Source: Bacillaceae bacterium SAS-127
GTDB taxonomy: Bacteria; Bacillota; Bacilli; Bacillales; Domibacillaceae
Reading direction: 5' to 3'
DNA: 59,851 nt
NCBI GenBank assembly: GCA_002261155.1
Contig: NKXN01000021.1
Location: forward strand, 1 to 59,851
The notes beneath the pieces are model-generated. The model saw only the letters and a program-made list of their open reading frames with translations. It searched no databases and was not told the origin of the DNA. How positions within the stretch are numbered: the first letter of the stretch is position 1; each line of letters begins with the position of its first letter. The position numbers and the translations under genes are program-made. Below are positions 25,828 through 35,301 of the stretch, piece after piece.

Positions 25828-26415
25828 TTACACTTCGACTTCTTTCACCACTCGCTCATAGCGGCGAATGATGCTGTTGACGCTTCGGTTCATTTGTCGG
25901 CCAATTTCTGCGTAAGTGAGTCCTTTTTGGCGTAGCTGAATTAGGCGTTGATCTTCTTTTGTTGTCCAGCATTTGTAGGTTCTTTTCTTGCATAGTTGAT
26001 TGTCTTTTTCTTTTATTCTTTCTTCTTTTACCCACGCTGGTTCAGGTGGAAGTGCTTGGTGGGGGATATTCGAGAAGGTGATTTTTTCTTTATGTATTTC
26101 TGCCCATTTCCAAAATTGACAAGGGTCAATAAAATAGAAGTTTTTCGATTTTCTCGTTACTTTTTGAATAAAGGGTAAATGATGTTTTTTCATCCACCAT
26201 TTAATCGTATTGCGGTCAACTTGGAGGATTTTGGCCAGTTCTCCGAGAGTGACGAGCCCTGTTTGTGATTTTGTGTTAGCTAATCCTAGTCGGTTCATTT
26301 TGACTAAGACCGATTCAAAGGAGCGATCTAGTTTTTTGGCGATACTCGAAATTTTTTGAAAGCCTACATATTCTTTTAAGTATTCAATCTCATCGGTGCA
26401 CCATTCTTTTCTCAT
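25828..26415 (-). CDS. DNA-binding protein with three HTH modules, under c-di-GMP riboswitch
   Basis: I do not recognise a named family. The 195-residue product has three parts. A SANT/Myb-like N-terminus (CTDEIEYLKEYVGFQKISSI, then LDRSFESVLVKMNRLG) is followed by an excisionase/MerR-like helix-turn-helix at about 65-100 (VTLGELAKILQVDRNTIKWW, then HHLPFIQ). A basic C-terminal Myb-like module ends it (CWTTKEDQRLIQLRQKGLTY, AEIGRQMNRSVNSIIRRYER). ATG 26415 is preferred because GAGGTGG lies eight bases before it; an upstream ATG at 26442 has no site. It is a single gene between a riboswitch and a terminator. It is probably a transcription factor that reads out c-di-GMP levels; targets are unknown. 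Confidence 0.8.
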   Translation of the reverse strand: MRKEWCTDEIEYLKEYVGFQKISSIAKKLDRSFESVLVKMNRLGLANTKSQTGLVTLGELAKILQVDRNTIKWWMKKHHLPFIQKVTRKSKNFYFIDPCQFWKWAEIHKEKITFSNIPHQALPPEPAWVKEERIKEKDNQLCKKRTYKCWTTKEDQRLIQLRQKGLTYAEIGRQMNRSVNSIIRRYERVVKEVEV

Positions 26416-26450
26416 TCTTATTTCCACCTCATTTGTTGTCATTTGGAAGT

Positions 26451-26481
26451 AAAAAAAACTATTCTATACAGGGTAGAATAG
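26451..26481 (-). terminator. Expression-platform terminator of the c-di-GMP riboswitch
   Basis: CTATTCTA and TAGAATAG form an eight-pair stem with a seven-base loop, followed by eight T on the minus strand, about 35 bases before the HTH gene start. Placed between aptamer and gene, it is the likely switch; on or off logic is not resolved. Confidence 0.75.
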
Positions 26482-26514
26482 CCAAAGAATTTCATGGTAG
26501 AAAAATCCATCAAA

Positions 26515-26602
26515 TTGGCAACCAGGCGATCATAGCTTAATAGATTAAACCTTAGACCCTAGGCTTTGCGTCCTATCCTTTCGAATAGTTTGCCTTTTTC
26601 TT
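26515..26602 (-). ncRNA. Cyclic di-GMP-I (GEMM-I) riboswitch aptamer
   Basis: On the minus strand the conserved core is present in order. It reads GGCAAACTATTCGAAAGGAT, with the GAAA tetraloop, then AGGACGCAAAGCCTAGGGTC and, after a variable arm, GATCGCCTGGTTGCC. GGCAAAC pairs back to the terminal GGTTGCC region, and GACGCAAAGCC and the C-rich receptor are nearly invariant in GEMM-I. It precedes an intrinsic terminator and the DNA-binding gene. The identification rests on sequence landmarks and is strong. Confidence 0.92.
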
Positions 26603-26900
26603 CCTTCGTATAGGGATTTCTAATTGTGCATTTGTACTGAATCATCGTAAAACAATTTGAGACACATATCAATAAGCCTAAAGCAAAACAGTATTATTGT
26701 ATGATTAAACCGAAAATCCCAATTGGTATAATAGTATTGTTTTTTAAATATTATTGGTAAATAAAACTAAAGAATATAACTTTTTTACTAATTAAGAAGA
26801 AATGTCGAGCCGCTAGTATAATAAGTGTTTATTGGATGTTTCATTCATTTAAGGAATAATTAAGAGAATACTCCTAACAAAATAAAAATTAACAAAAAAA

Positions 26901-26931
26901 TTACTTTTATCCTGGTTTACTTTCATATAAT
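26901..26931 (+). promoter_or_regulatory. Possible promoter of the Cache chemoreceptor
   Basis: A perfect TATAAT lies at 26926-26931 with TTACTT at 26901-26906, a long 19-base spacing. No good sigma-D element with a usable leader was found. The stretch 26603-26900 is AT-rich and otherwise empty. Confidence 0.4.
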
Positions 26932-26985
26932 GGATGTATAGTTAATTTTTACTCAACGATATTTAGCGGGAGGAAACGGAGTGTT

Positions 26986-29070
26986 ATGGGAGAAAAGAGG
27001 CATAATCGAGGTTTGAAAATGCGACATAAAATCATGATTGCAATGATTGCTTGTTCGCTGTTGATAGCAACTATTATGGGAAGCGTCAGCGTATTGAAAA
27101 GTAAAGAATTATTGGAGACATATGCTTTTGAGGATGCCCAGTTATCAGTGGGAAATGATGCGAAGGAACTAAATATTACAATTGAAAAAATTGAAACATC
27201 GGTCAATGGCTTAGCCGTGACGACGTTAGAGCTGTTAGATGACGTGAAGGCTTTTCAAACGAATCCTGCTTACCTTTCAGCTTATCAAGAGAAGGTAAGG
27301 CCAATTGCAGCGAAATTTGCTGGGCAAACAGAAGGAGCAATGGCCTTTTATATTCGTTTTAACCCGACTTTTAGCTCGCCAACTTCGGGAGTATTTCATG
27401 CTGATTCCAATAATGATGGAAAAATAGAGCAACTAGTCCCAACCGATTTCAGTCAGTACGATCCAAATGATGTAGCGCATGTCGGTTGGTATTATACCCC
27501 TATGAAGGCGAAAAAGGCGGTTTGGCTTGATCCTTATAAAAATGAAAACATTAATGTCGATATGATTAGCTATGTCGTTCCGCTCGTAAAAGATGGCGTA
27601 GAGATTGGTGTCGTGGGAATGGATATTCGCTTCGATCTTTTTTCTAATGCCGTAAATGAAATGAAAACGACGCCGCAAAGCTACGGGGTGCTACTTAACG
27701 CTAATCAGCAATTTTTAATTCAGCCTACATATAAACAGCAAGATTCACTAGTTAATGTAAATAAAGATTTGTCTACATACATAAATGAAAAACCATCTGG
27801 GGTTCTCTCAACTGCGATGGGAAAACAAGAGGAAATAGTCGCCTTTAGTCAGTTAGCGAACGGTCATCATTTATTGCTTCATGCTCCGAAAGCAGAAGTG
27901 TATAAGCATGTGGATAAGATGACTCAGTTAATCGTTATGCTTGCAGTTGGCAGTATTTTGATTAGTGTGCTGCTTTCTATTTATTTAAGTCGCCAATTGA
28001 CGAAACCTTTACGTCTTTTAGCCGATGATATGAAAAAGGTACAGCAAGGGGATTTAACGATTCAAACGAAGATGATTAATCAGGATGAAATTGGCGAAAT
28101 GGCAGCAAACTTTAATGATATGACGACGCAATTACGTGACATGGCTAATAGTATTCATGAAGTGTCTCACAAGGTGCGAGGGGCATCTACTCAATTAGCC
28201 GTTGCCTCACAGGAGACTGCTGCTACTACTGAAGAAGTGACGACTTCGATTGAACAAGTTGCAATTGGCAGTAAAGAGCAAGCTACATTTATTGAAAATG
28301 GAGCATTTATTACTCGACAATTATCGAAAGCTTTTGACGAGTTATCTTCCACAACGGAGGAGATTGAAGAATCGACGAAACAAATGATGAGTGAGCAAAA
28401 AGAAGGGATGATGATTTTAACAGAGCTAGTGACAACGAATGAACAAAATGGTCAGGCAACCACTCATATTGAAAATGTCATTAGCCAACTGAATCAGAAA
28501 GTCGAAAGCATTGTCAGTATTTTGCAAACAATTCAAATGATTGCAGATCAAACGAATTTATTGGCGTTAAATGCGGCAATTGAATCGGCGCGTGCTGGTG
28601 AAGTAGGAAAAGGGTTTGCAGTCGTGGCCGATGAAATTCGCTCATTAGCTAATCAATCTGGAGAAGCTACGGATCGTATTCGTCATATTATTCAAGAGGT
28701 CCAACATGATACGAGGCAAACAGTTGATGCGATGGCTGATGTGAAGGAAACGACGTCTGAACAGGCACAAGCCGTTTCGAACATTCAACATTCGATCAAT
28801 AATTTATCCGATTCCATTGACAGCATTGCTACAAAAGTGAGTCAACATTCCGAAGCCATTACGACTTTAAATCAAGACGCGGATCACTTAGCGAACGAAA
28901 TTGAAAATATCTCCTCTGTTTCTGAAGAACAGGCGGCTTCTTCTAGTGAAATATCGATGATTATGCAGCAACAGGCGAAGGAAGTGGAGAAAGTGAACAT
29001 GTCCGTAGAAGAGCTAGATGAGCTAGTAGGGGAACTGCAGCAATTGGTGAAGGTGTTTAAATTATCATAA
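26986..29070 (+). CDS. Methyl-accepting chemotaxis protein with extracellular Cache domain
   Basis: A 694-residue membrane chemoreceptor. A first membrane helix ([20 protein letters not shown]) lies at about 16-35. A large extracellular dCache-type sensor follows at about 45-300, with [20 protein letters not shown] typical of the family. A second membrane helix comes near 310-330, then HAMP ([20 protein letters not shown]) and the signalling coiled coil whose tip reads [20 protein letters not shown]. It would pass ligand signals to CheA/CheW. It is divergent from the riboswitch gene and followed by a strong terminator. The ligand is unknown. Confidence 0.93.
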   Translation: MGEKRHNRGLKMRHKIMIAMIACSLLIATIMGSVSVLKSKELLETYAFEDAQLSVGNDAKELNITIEKIETSVNGLAVTTLELLDDVKAFQTNPAYLSAYQEKVRPIAAKFAGQTEGAMAFYIRFNPTFSSPTSGVFHADSNNDGKIEQLVPTDFSQYDPNDVAHVGWYYTPMKAKKAVWLDPYKNENINVDMISYVVPLVKDGVEIGVVGMDIRFDLFSNAVNEMKTTPQSYGVLLNANQQFLIQPTYKQQDSLVNVNKDLSTYINEKPSGVLSTAMGKQEEIVAFSQLANGHHLLLHAPKAEVYKHVDKMTQLIVMLAVGSILISVLLSIYLSRQLTKPLRLLADDMKKVQQGDLTIQTKMINQDEIGEMAANFNDMTTQLRDMANSIHEVSHKVRGASTQLAVASQETAATTEEVTTSIEQVAIGSKEQATFIENGAFITRQLSKAFDELSSTTEEIEESTKQMMSEQKEGMMILTELVTTNEQNGQATTHIENVISQLNQKVESIVSILQTIQMIADQTNLLALNAAIESARAGEVGKGFAVVADEIRSLANQSGEATDRIRHIIQEVQHDTRQTVDAMADVKETTSEQAQAVSNIQHSINNLSDSIDSIATKVSQHSEAITTLNQDADHLANEIENISSVSEEQAASSSEISMIMQQQAKEVEKVNMSVEELDELVGELQQLVKVFKLS

Positions 29071-29087
29071 GAGATGGAATATATGTT

Positions 29088-29121
29088 AACAAGCCGTCTA
29101 ATCAGTTAGACGGCTTGTTTC
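29088..29121. terminator. Bidirectional terminator
   Basis: AACAAGCCGTCTAA pairs with TTAGACGGCTTGTT around TCAG, with T-rich ends on both sides, between the chemoreceptor and the convergent HAD gene. Confidence 0.92.
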
Positions 29122-29130
29122 TTTATGAGA

Positions 29131-29922
29131 TTACTTAGTGCCTTTAAACAAATCTGCTAAAGTTTCAACTACGTAATCCGGTTCAATTTTTATTTGGTCA
29201 ATATCTTTTTTACTCGACACACCGGTTAAGACGAGGCAGGTAGAGATTCCATTGTTTTTTCCCATGAGGATGTCCGTTTCTAGTCGATCGCCGATGATTA
29301 AGCATTTGTCTTTTGGAATGTTTAACTTTTCTTGGACTTTATGAATGTAATAGGCCGATGGTTTGCCGATTACTTGATCAATACTTTGCCCAGCCGCGAC
29401 TTCGATAGCTTTAGCAATTGCGAGTGTGTCTGCGATGTAACCGCCAGGGACGGGGCAAGCAGGATCAGGATTCGTTACGATGAGTTTCGCGCCATTACGC
29501 ACGGCTGTCATTGCCAAGTTGAGCTTATCATATGTGAAGGCGCGATCTAATCCAACGAGAACGTGAGTGGCTTGTAAAGGATCTAGTGTCACGTTTAATG
29601 GATAATGATTAAACTCTTCGGTAATCGCTTGCTCCCCAACGATATAAATAGAGGCATTAGGCGCGTTTTCTAAAAAGTAGACAGCAGACAGCGAGGAGGC
29701 AGTAATGACTTCCTCTAGCTCTGTTGCGATCCCTAATGAACAGAGAAGTTGCTGACAATATTCTCTTGTGTGCGTGGGAGCATTGGTAATGAATAAGATT
29801 TTTTTATTGTGCTTTTTTAATGTATCCATCATTTCTTTGACGCCAGGGAGAAGTTGCTTCCCGACGTAGATGGTTCCATCTAAATCAAAACAATAGGCTT
29901 CAAAGTCGTCAATATGTATCAT
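29131..29922 (-). CDS. HAD-IIA family sugar phosphatase (NagD/AraL type)
   Basis: A 263-residue HAD hydrolase of subfamily IIA. Catalytic YCFDLDGTIYVG lies at 10-21, motif II is FITNAPT, the C2 cap spans about 75-175 (HVLVGLDRAFTY, IVTNPDPACP), then GKPSAYY and motif III LIIGDRLETDILMG. Such enzymes dephosphorylate small phosphates, including glycerol phosphates, glycolate phosphate or sugar phosphates. It is the last gene of the ugp-like operon, so a phosphate released from imported glycerophospho-compounds is a plausible substrate. Confidence 0.86.
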   Translation of the reverse strand: MIHIDDFEAYCFDLDGTIYVGKQLLPGVKEMMDTLKKHNKKILFITNAPTHTREYCQQLLCSLGIATELEEVITASSLSAVYFLENAPNASIYIVGEQAITEEFNHYPLNVTLDPLQATHVLVGLDRAFTYDKLNLAMTAVRNGAKLIVTNPDPACPVPGGYIADTLAIAKAIEVAAGQSIDQVIGKPSAYYIHKVQEKLNIPKDKCLIIGDRLETDILMGKNNGISTCLVLTGVSSKKDIDQIKIEPDYVVETLADLFKGTK

Positions 29923-29939
29923 GTTTAACTCCCGTGTCG

Positions 29940-30737
29940 TTAGTTTTGAATTTCACTCAGCAGAAGGTCCTTTCCTGCTTGTAATTTCTCTAATGGTGTG
30001 TTTGGAGCGTACTCAAGAATCAATTCACAATGTGATGCGTATTCGTTAATAGCTGCAAAGACCGATTTCCAGTCGATGGTGCCTTCCTCGATAGCTAAAT
30101 GGTCGTCTCCTGTTCCATCATTATCATGAATATGTAAAGCAAGTAGGCGATCTTTCGTTTCTTTAATTAATCGTGGAATGTCCCAATTGTTTAAATTGGC
30201 ATGGCCAGTATCGATTAAAAAGCCAGATGTTTCGTCGATATCGCGTAAGAAATTCGTATATTCCTCTTGAGTGAAAAGGGAACTTCCGTTGTATCCGACG
30301 TTTTCGATGGCAAGTTTCACGTTTAATGGCTTGGCGACTTGGCATAACTCATTAATGTAATGAGCGGCTCGCTGTTGAGCTGTTTGTTTATTAAATACCG
30401 GAGAAAAGCAAAAACCTGGGTGGATTACGATGTGACTTGCTCCGATCATGCCGGCAAATTCAATCGCTTTTTTATATTCAGAAAAAGCAGTTTCTCTCGT
30501 TGCCTGGTTTTCACTCGTTAAATTAATATCCCAAGCGGGTGGATGAATCGTATAGTCGACTGGAAGCGATTGAAGCTTTGGTGCGAGCGTTTCAAATAGG
30601 TCTTCCATCTCGTTCCACTCTTGTCCATCCATTAATAATTCAACTTTATCTGCACCGTGCTTAATTAATTGATCAATATTGTCGAATAGGTCGTTTGATA
30701 ATAAAGCTAAGTCAGAATAACAAATTTGTTTTTTCAT
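29940..30737 (-). CDS. Sugar phosphate isomerase/epimerase-like TIM-barrel protein
   Basis: A 265-residue xylose-isomerase-like TIM barrel. Metal-binding residues of the AP-endonuclease-2 family can be seen in HIVIHPGF, LAIENVG, GFLIDTGHANL, LALHIHDNDGTGDDHL and LILEY. It probably isomerises a sugar or acts on a polyol phosphate. It lies between the transporter ATPase and the HAD phosphatase genes in the same direction with short gaps, so the three are cotranscribed. The exact substrate is not evident. Confidence 0.82.
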   Translation of the reverse strand: MKKQICYSDLALLSNDLFDNIDQLIKHGADKVELLMDGQEWNEMEDLFETLAPKLQSLPVDYTIHPPAWDINLTSENQATRETAFSEYKKAIEFAGMIGASHIVIHPGFCFSPVFNKQTAQQRAAHYINELCQVAKPLNVKLAIENVGYNGSSLFTQEEYTNFLRDIDETSGFLIDTGHANLNNWDIPRLIKETKDRLLALHIHDNDGTGDDHLAIEEGTIDWKSVFAAINEYASHCELILEYAPNTPLEKLQAGKDLLLSEIQN

Positions 30738-30743
30738 TATTGT

Positions 30744-31844
30744 TCACTCTCCGTTATTTAATGATTTTGGGTAACCGATGGAATTCGTTGTTTGCTTGTT
30801 GAACATATGGATTTTTTCCATTCTTGGTTCTACATAGACGAGTTCATTAGGTGACCATTTTTTTGATTCGCTCATAGCGATAAGTTCATTTCCTTCTACA
30901 TCAATATAAACACCATAGTTGTCTCCATGGTTTTCTACATATTTGACATGACCTTTCCATCCGTTTTGTACTAAGGTTTTTGATAGGTGAATATGTTCTG
31001 GACGGATGCCGAATGCAAGCTCTTTTTCACCAGTTTGCTGGATATAGTCGTTCCACTCAGCACTTAACTCTATTGCTTGATTGGCAAGAATTACTTTGCC
31101 TTGCCGAACGTCGATATCGATGACGTTCATCGGAGGAGAACCAATAAATTTGGCAGTGAAAATATTAGCTGGTCGGTGATACACATTATCAGGTGTATCA
31201 AGCATTTGCAGTTCGCCTTTGTACATTAAGGCGATCCGATCCGCTACTGTCATCGCTTCTACTTGATCGTGAGTGACGTAAACGAGTGTTTGTTTATACG
31301 TTTCATGGATTTTGACTAATTCTTTTCGGGCCGACACACGTAATTGAGCGTCTAAATTGGATAACGGTTCATCTAGTAAAAAATAATCGCCTTGTTTCAC
31401 GACTGCTCTCGCTAAAGCGACCCGTTGTCTTTGCCCACCCGATAAATCTTTCGGTAAGCGATCTTTATACTCTTCTAGCTGAAGCATCTTTAAAGCAGCC
31501 TCGGTGCGGCGATTGATTTCATCTGTTGGTACTTTTTGAACTTTCAAGCCATAGGTAATGTTATTGATGACATTCATATGCGGATAGAGAGCATAGTTTT
31601 GAAAGACCATCGCCACATTTCGTTTGCCACTCGGAAGATCATTGACTTTTTGATTATCCATATATAACGAGCCTGAAGTGATATCCTCTAATCCGGCAAT
31701 CATCCGCAAAGTGGTGGATTTACCACATCCAGAGGGACCGAGGAGGATTAATCGCTCGCCCTCTTTAATTGTTAAATTGAGGTTTTTCACGACTTCGGTT
31801 TTTCCGTAAGATTTATATACATTTTCAAATCGAATTTCCTTCAC
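30744..31844 (-). CDS. ugpC: ABC transporter ATPase for glycerol-3-phosphate-type uptake
   Basis: A 366-residue MalK/UgpC-type ATPase with GPSGCGKST (Walker A, near 37-45), MVFQNYALYPHMNVINNI, signature LSGGQRQR, Walker B FLLDEPLSNLDAQLR, HDQVEAMT, and C-terminal TOBE-type regulatory segments (FGIRPEHIHLS). The start is GTG 31844 with GGCGGGAT upstream. It powers the two permeases encoded upstream in the operon. The UgpC label rests on the adjacent GlpP gene; a different sugar is possible. Confidence 0.86.
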   Translation of the reverse strand: MKEIRFENVYKSYGKTEVVKNLNLTIKEGERLILLGPSGCGKSTTLRMIAGLEDITSGSLYMDNQKVNDLPSGKRNVAMVFQNYALYPHMNVINNITYGLKVQKVPTDEINRRTEAALKMLQLEEYKDRLPKDLSGGQRQRVALARAVVKQGDYFLLDEPLSNLDAQLRVSARKELVKIHETYKQTLVYVTHDQVEAMTVADRIALMYKGELQMLDTPDNVYHRPANIFTAKFIGSPPMNVIDIDVRQGKVILANQAIELSAEWNDYIQQTGEKELAFGIRPEHIHLSKTLVQNGWKGHVKYVENHGDNYGVYIDVEGNELIAMSESKKWSPNELVYVEPRMEKIHMFNKQTTNSIGYPKSLNNGE

Positions 31845-31856
31845 AATATCCCGCCT

Positions 31857-32681
31857 TTACTTAATTCCTGAAGAAGTAAATGTTCCAATAATATACTTTT
31901 GGAACAGTAAATATAGTGTTAATGGTATGATCATCGTGATCACGGCGACAGCCATCGCGACAGTGAAGTTCGTTCCACCTTCTGAGCTAATATACATTTG
32001 TAGTGCTAACGGCAATGTGTAATTGTCGACTGTTTTCAAAATGAGCACCGGCCATACGTATTCATTCCACGATAAAATAAAGAACCAAATCCCTGTTGAT
32101 GTGATTGCAGGTTTTACTAGCGGTAGCACGATATCTTTCATGATGCGTGCATGCCCTAAGTTGTCTAGTCTTGCCACTTCAATTAAGGACATCGGAATGG
32201 TTTTCATCGACTGATGGAGTAGAAAGATTCCGATGGCATCAGCCAGCTGTGGCAGAATGACACCCCAAACGCTATCAGCTAACCCAAGATCAGAGATGAC
32301 TAAATAATTGGGAATCATTGTGACTGAAAAAGGGATAAAGATCGTGCTAATTAAGAGAAAGTACAAGATTTTTTTCCCTTTGAAATCAAAGAACACAAAC
32401 GCATACGCTGCTAGAAAAGAAGTGAATACTTTAAACAAAGTAACGGTCGTTGCGATAATAAACGTATTTCCAACAATCTTTAATACATTTAAGCTTTCGA
32501 AAAATGTTTCATAGTTTTCTAAAGTTGGTTGTATCGGGATAAAATTTAAGGCATTATTGTACGCCTCTTCTAACGGTTTGAACGAAATACCGATCGCAAA
32601 GATAATCGGAAAGGTGAGAATGACGATCGTCACCATAAACACAATATGCCAAGGTATCGATACGAAGCGGTTAGTTCTCAT
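31857..32681 (-). CDS. ugpE: Carbohydrate ABC transporter permease (UgpE-like)
   Basis: A 274-residue inner membrane permease with about six helices, the first near 13-33 (VFMVTIVILTFPIIFAIGIS). The EAA loop near 180-200 reads SLIEVARLDNLGHARIMKDI. Family MalG/UgpE. Its start overlaps the preceding permease gene by 11 bases, with AAAGAGG upstream. It forms the channel with the UgpA-like partner. Confidence 0.86.
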   Translation of the reverse strand: MRTNRFVSIPWHIVFMVTIVILTFPIIFAIGISFKPLEEAYNNALNFIPIQPTLENYETFFESLNVLKIVGNTFIIATTVTLFKVFTSFLAAYAFVFFDFKGKKILYFLLISTIFIPFSVTMIPNYLVISDLGLADSVWGVILPQLADAIGIFLLHQSMKTIPMSLIEVARLDNLGHARIMKDIVLPLVKPAITSTGIWFFILSWNEYVWPVLILKTVDNYTLPLALQMYISSEGGTNFTVAMAVAVITMIIPLTLYLLFQKYIIGTFTSSGIK

Positions 32682-33579
32682 AATGGATACCTCTTTCTAC
32701 AAACTTAAATTCGATAATAAGTAAAATAATAAAGATCGCCATCGTTAAAATCGATAAAGCAGCGGAATGTCCTGTTCGATACAAGACAAAGGCTTCATGA
32801 TAAGCGTGATAGATGGCATTGGAACTAGCATAATTCGGTCCGCCTTGTGTGATAACCTTAATCGGCGTAAATACATATTGTAGCCCTTGAACGATCGTGA
32901 TGATTAAGACATAGATTCCGGTCGCACTACTCATCGGCAGCACGATATGAATGAATATTTTCCATAAAGGAACGCCATCTAAGCGGGCAGCTTCGATCAC
33001 TTCTCTTGAAACGCCATTGACGGAGGCGTAGAGCACGATAAAGTTGTATCCGAATACTTTCCAAGAAGTAATTAAGCTTAGGACGACGATGACCCAGCCG
33101 TCTAATTTGCTCCAAATCGGCATCTCGATCCCGAACCATCCAAGAATAATCGCTGCCGGTCCTGAAACAGGGTTTAATAACCAAGTGAAAAGAATTGATC
33201 CGACAACTAAGGAAATGACGGAAGGTAAAAAGATGGCTCCTTTATAAAAGTTGTTGAATCGTTTTAAAACGATATCAAGGACAAAAGCGAAAATGTAAGG
33301 CACGATCAGGTTGATCACTAATAATAAAATGATATAGAGCAACGTGTTCCCGAACACTTTGTATGTAGTTGGATCAGATAAGACATCTTTATAATTTTGA
33401 AGACCGACAAATTCCTTCGTTGGCTTCACCATATTCCAATCAAAAAAGCTTAAATAGATCGTGTATATAAATGGCCAAAACATAAATAAGATGAAAATGA
33501 GTAAGGAAGGAATGAGTAAGCCGTAAGCTTTCCAGTGGTCTTTCGTTAACTTGATTTTTGAAGATTTCATAGCTTGCAT
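32671..33579 (-). CDS. ugpA: Carbohydrate ABC transporter permease (UgpA-like)
   Basis: A 302-residue permease of the MalF/UgpA family with six membrane helices, the first at about 22-42 (YGLLIPSLLIFILFMFWPFI). The EAA loop reads VIEAARLDGVPLWKIFIHIV, and the C-terminal FVERGIHYEN is typical. ATG 33579 is chosen because GGGAGG lies nine bases upstream; an in-frame ATG at 33600 overlaps that site. It is separated from the binding-protein gene by a 138-base gap with a large hairpin. Confidence 0.86.
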   Translation of the reverse strand: MQAMKSSKIKLTKDHWKAYGLLIPSLLIFILFMFWPFIYTIYLSFFDWNMVKPTKEFVGLQNYKDVLSDPTTYKVFGNTLLYIILLLVINLIVPYIFAFVLDIVLKRFNNFYKGAIFLPSVISLVVGSILFTWLLNPVSGPAAIILGWFGIEMPIWSKLDGWVIVVLSLITSWKVFGYNFIVLYASVNGVSREVIEAARLDGVPLWKIFIHIVLPMSSATGIYVLIITIVQGLQYVFTPIKVITQGGPNYASSNAIYHAYHEAFVLYRTGHSAALSILTMAIFIILLIIEFKFVERGIHYEN

Positions 33580-33613
33580 GTATTTGCTTTCCTCCCGCAT
33601 TTGCTTTATTCAC

Positions 33614-33725
33614 AGGGTTGCCCCATAAGAGAGGGGTGCGACCTGAATATCTCTATCGAGAGGGGGAATATTCTCATGTAGAGATTTGTTTGGAACGGAA
33701 TCCCCTATACTTATGAGACAACCTT
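33614..33725. promoter_or_regulatory. Long imperfect hairpin between ugpB and ugpA
   Basis: On the minus strand AAGGTTG-CATAAG pairs with CTTATG-CAACCCT across about 110 bases, with inner GGGGATTCC/GGGGG arms. There is no T-run. Such structures after binding-protein genes often protect upstream mRNA and lower downstream expression; that role is inferred here. Confidence 0.45.
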
Positions 33726-33737
33726 GTAAATAGAAAA

Positions 33738-35039
33738 TTACTTCAATAATTCATTGATTTCTTTTTCTGTTGATGTTAAACCTTCCTTCACATCGACTTT
33801 GCCGCCAAGGATTTGATCGCGGACGTCTAGTAGCTTTTGCTCAGCTTGTAGTCCAGCATCGCCTGGGAAAGAAGTCCAAGACACGACGCCACCCATTTGT
33901 TCGACCGCGGCTTTCATCATTTCATTTTCTTCTAGGAAAGTTTTCAAACCAGTCTCTGCTTCTGCCACATCTTTACGTGGAGGGACATATCCGGTACCTT
34001 CAGTCCATTTCGCCATAGATTCTACACTATATAAATATTTCATGAATTCCCAAGCTGATTTTTGTTGTGCTTCTTCCTGAGCTGTAATGGCTAACATCGC
34101 ACCACCTGCTGGTAAACGTACATCTTTTCCTTCCCAAGCTGGTGATTTCACAGTGGCTGCATTAAATTTTGCATTTTCTTGAATTTGTGAGCGGCGAGCA
34201 ATCGTTGTGTAAGCCATTGCTACATTTCCATCGATAAAGCTTTGGACACCTTGATCCCAAGGAAGGTGAAGAGCTGTTTTGTCTTTTACAATCATGTCTG
34301 CCATTAATTGATAAGCTTCGATTCCTTCTTTAGAAGCGAAAGTCGCTTTTCCATCTGTTAACATACGAGCCCCATTACTTTCTAATAAAGCTTGTGTTGC
34401 CCAGTTATCAGCAGGCTCTTGCATATAAAAACCGTGCTTACCTGTTTTCTCTTTAATTACTTTTGAGAATTGTTGAACCTCTTGCCAAGTTTTTGGTCCG
34501 TTTTCATCAAGACCTGCTTCTTTTAATAGATCTTTGTTGATGTATAGAACGGGTGTACTTAATGAGTAAGGAATACCAACTTGTGTACCTTCTGAATTTT
34601 TGGCTAAGTCCATGACATTATCTAAAAAGTGATCTTTTAAGAAAGTTTGATCGTCTGGAAAGTGTTGATCAATTACTTCCTGTGGTGATATGTAGCTAAA
34701 GTTATTAGAGAAATAGTCTAAGAAAGACCATCCAACTTGTACGACGGCTGGTGATTTTCCAGATGCCGCTTCAGCTTGTAAGTTTTGCATTAATCCTTTA
34801 TACATATCTGGGTTGTATTTGGCGATGACTTCCGTCGTTTCACTTTGCTCATTGAACGCTTTGACCAATTCTTCTACTGTTTTTCCACCTTGAGTTTCTG
34901 CATTGACATGCCAGTATTCAATGACTGTTTTTTCACCTTTTTTGTCTGAATCATTGGACGCTGTGTCACCTGATTTTCCACAGGCGGCTAGCACGAAAAT
35001 TAATGAAAATAAGCTAAATAATTTTAAAAATGATTTCAT
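33738..35039 (-). CDS. ugpB: Extracellular solute-binding lipoprotein (UgpB-like)
   Basis: A 433-residue lipoprotein with lipobox FVLAAC (Cys20), a Ser/Asp-rich linker and a family-1 solute-binding fold: TVIEYWHVNAETQGGKTVEE, PAVVQVGWSFLDYF, GIPYSLSTPVLYINKDLL, WDQGVQSFIDGNVAMAYTT, and WEFMKYLYS. The central segments resemble UgpB of the glycerol-3-phosphate system. GGAGA precedes the start. The leader carries a terminator likely governed by GlpP, encoded just upstream, which supports glycerol-3-phosphate or glycerophosphodiester as ligand. Confidence 0.85.
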   Translation of the reverse strand: MKSFLKLFSLFSLIFVLAACGKSGDTASNDSDKKGEKTVIEYWHVNAETQGGKTVEELVKAFNEQSETTEVIAKYNPDMYKGLMQNLQAEAASGKSPAVVQVGWSFLDYFSNNFSYISPQEVIDQHFPDDQTFLKDHFLDNVMDLAKNSEGTQVGIPYSLSTPVLYINKDLLKEAGLDENGPKTWQEVQQFSKVIKEKTGKHGFYMQEPADNWATQALLESNGARMLTDGKATFASKEGIEAYQLMADMIVKDKTALHLPWDQGVQSFIDGNVAMAYTTIARRSQIQENAKFNAATVKSPAWEGKDVRLPAGGAMLAITAQEEAQQKSAWEFMKYLYSVESMAKWTEGTGYVPPRKDVAEAETGLKTFLEENEMMKAAVEQMGGVVSWTSFPGDAGLQAEQKLLDVRDQILGGKVDVKEGLTSTEKEINELLK

Positions 35040-35153
35040 TTCATCGGTCTCCTTTGTAAATTAGTATTATGAGAATTAACTGTGGTTTCGGACGGTCGTT
35101 ATATATAGTAGAAGTCGTTTCTCTAATCGGTTCACCTCCTTGAATAGTGAGAA

Positions 35154-35210
35154 AGACAAAAAGAGCCCTCAAATAAAATGTATACGCACCGCTATACATC
35201 GAATTTGAGG
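35154..35210 (-). terminator. Leader terminator of the ugp operon, probable GlpP target
   Basis: On the minus strand CCTCAAAT pairs with ATTTGAGG, with an inner TGTATA/TATACA stem around GCGGTGCG, and a run of five T follows. It lies in the leader between glpP and ugpB, about 110 bases before ugpB. In Bacillus, GlpP with glycerol-3-phosphate lets polymerase pass such hairpins. Confidence 0.75.
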
Positions 35211-35301
35211 TCTCTCTGTTCGCACCGTTTTTTATTCACTTTATGGTTATACAATAACGAGTGATTGTTAGGTTAGTATTAATATAATGTAAAATCTTCA
35301 T

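Noticed and set aside
26950-26965. CGATAT before the Cache chemoreceptor as a sigma-D -10 element
   Set aside because: Transcription would begin within the ribosome binding site, leaving no usable leader, and the -35 is poor.
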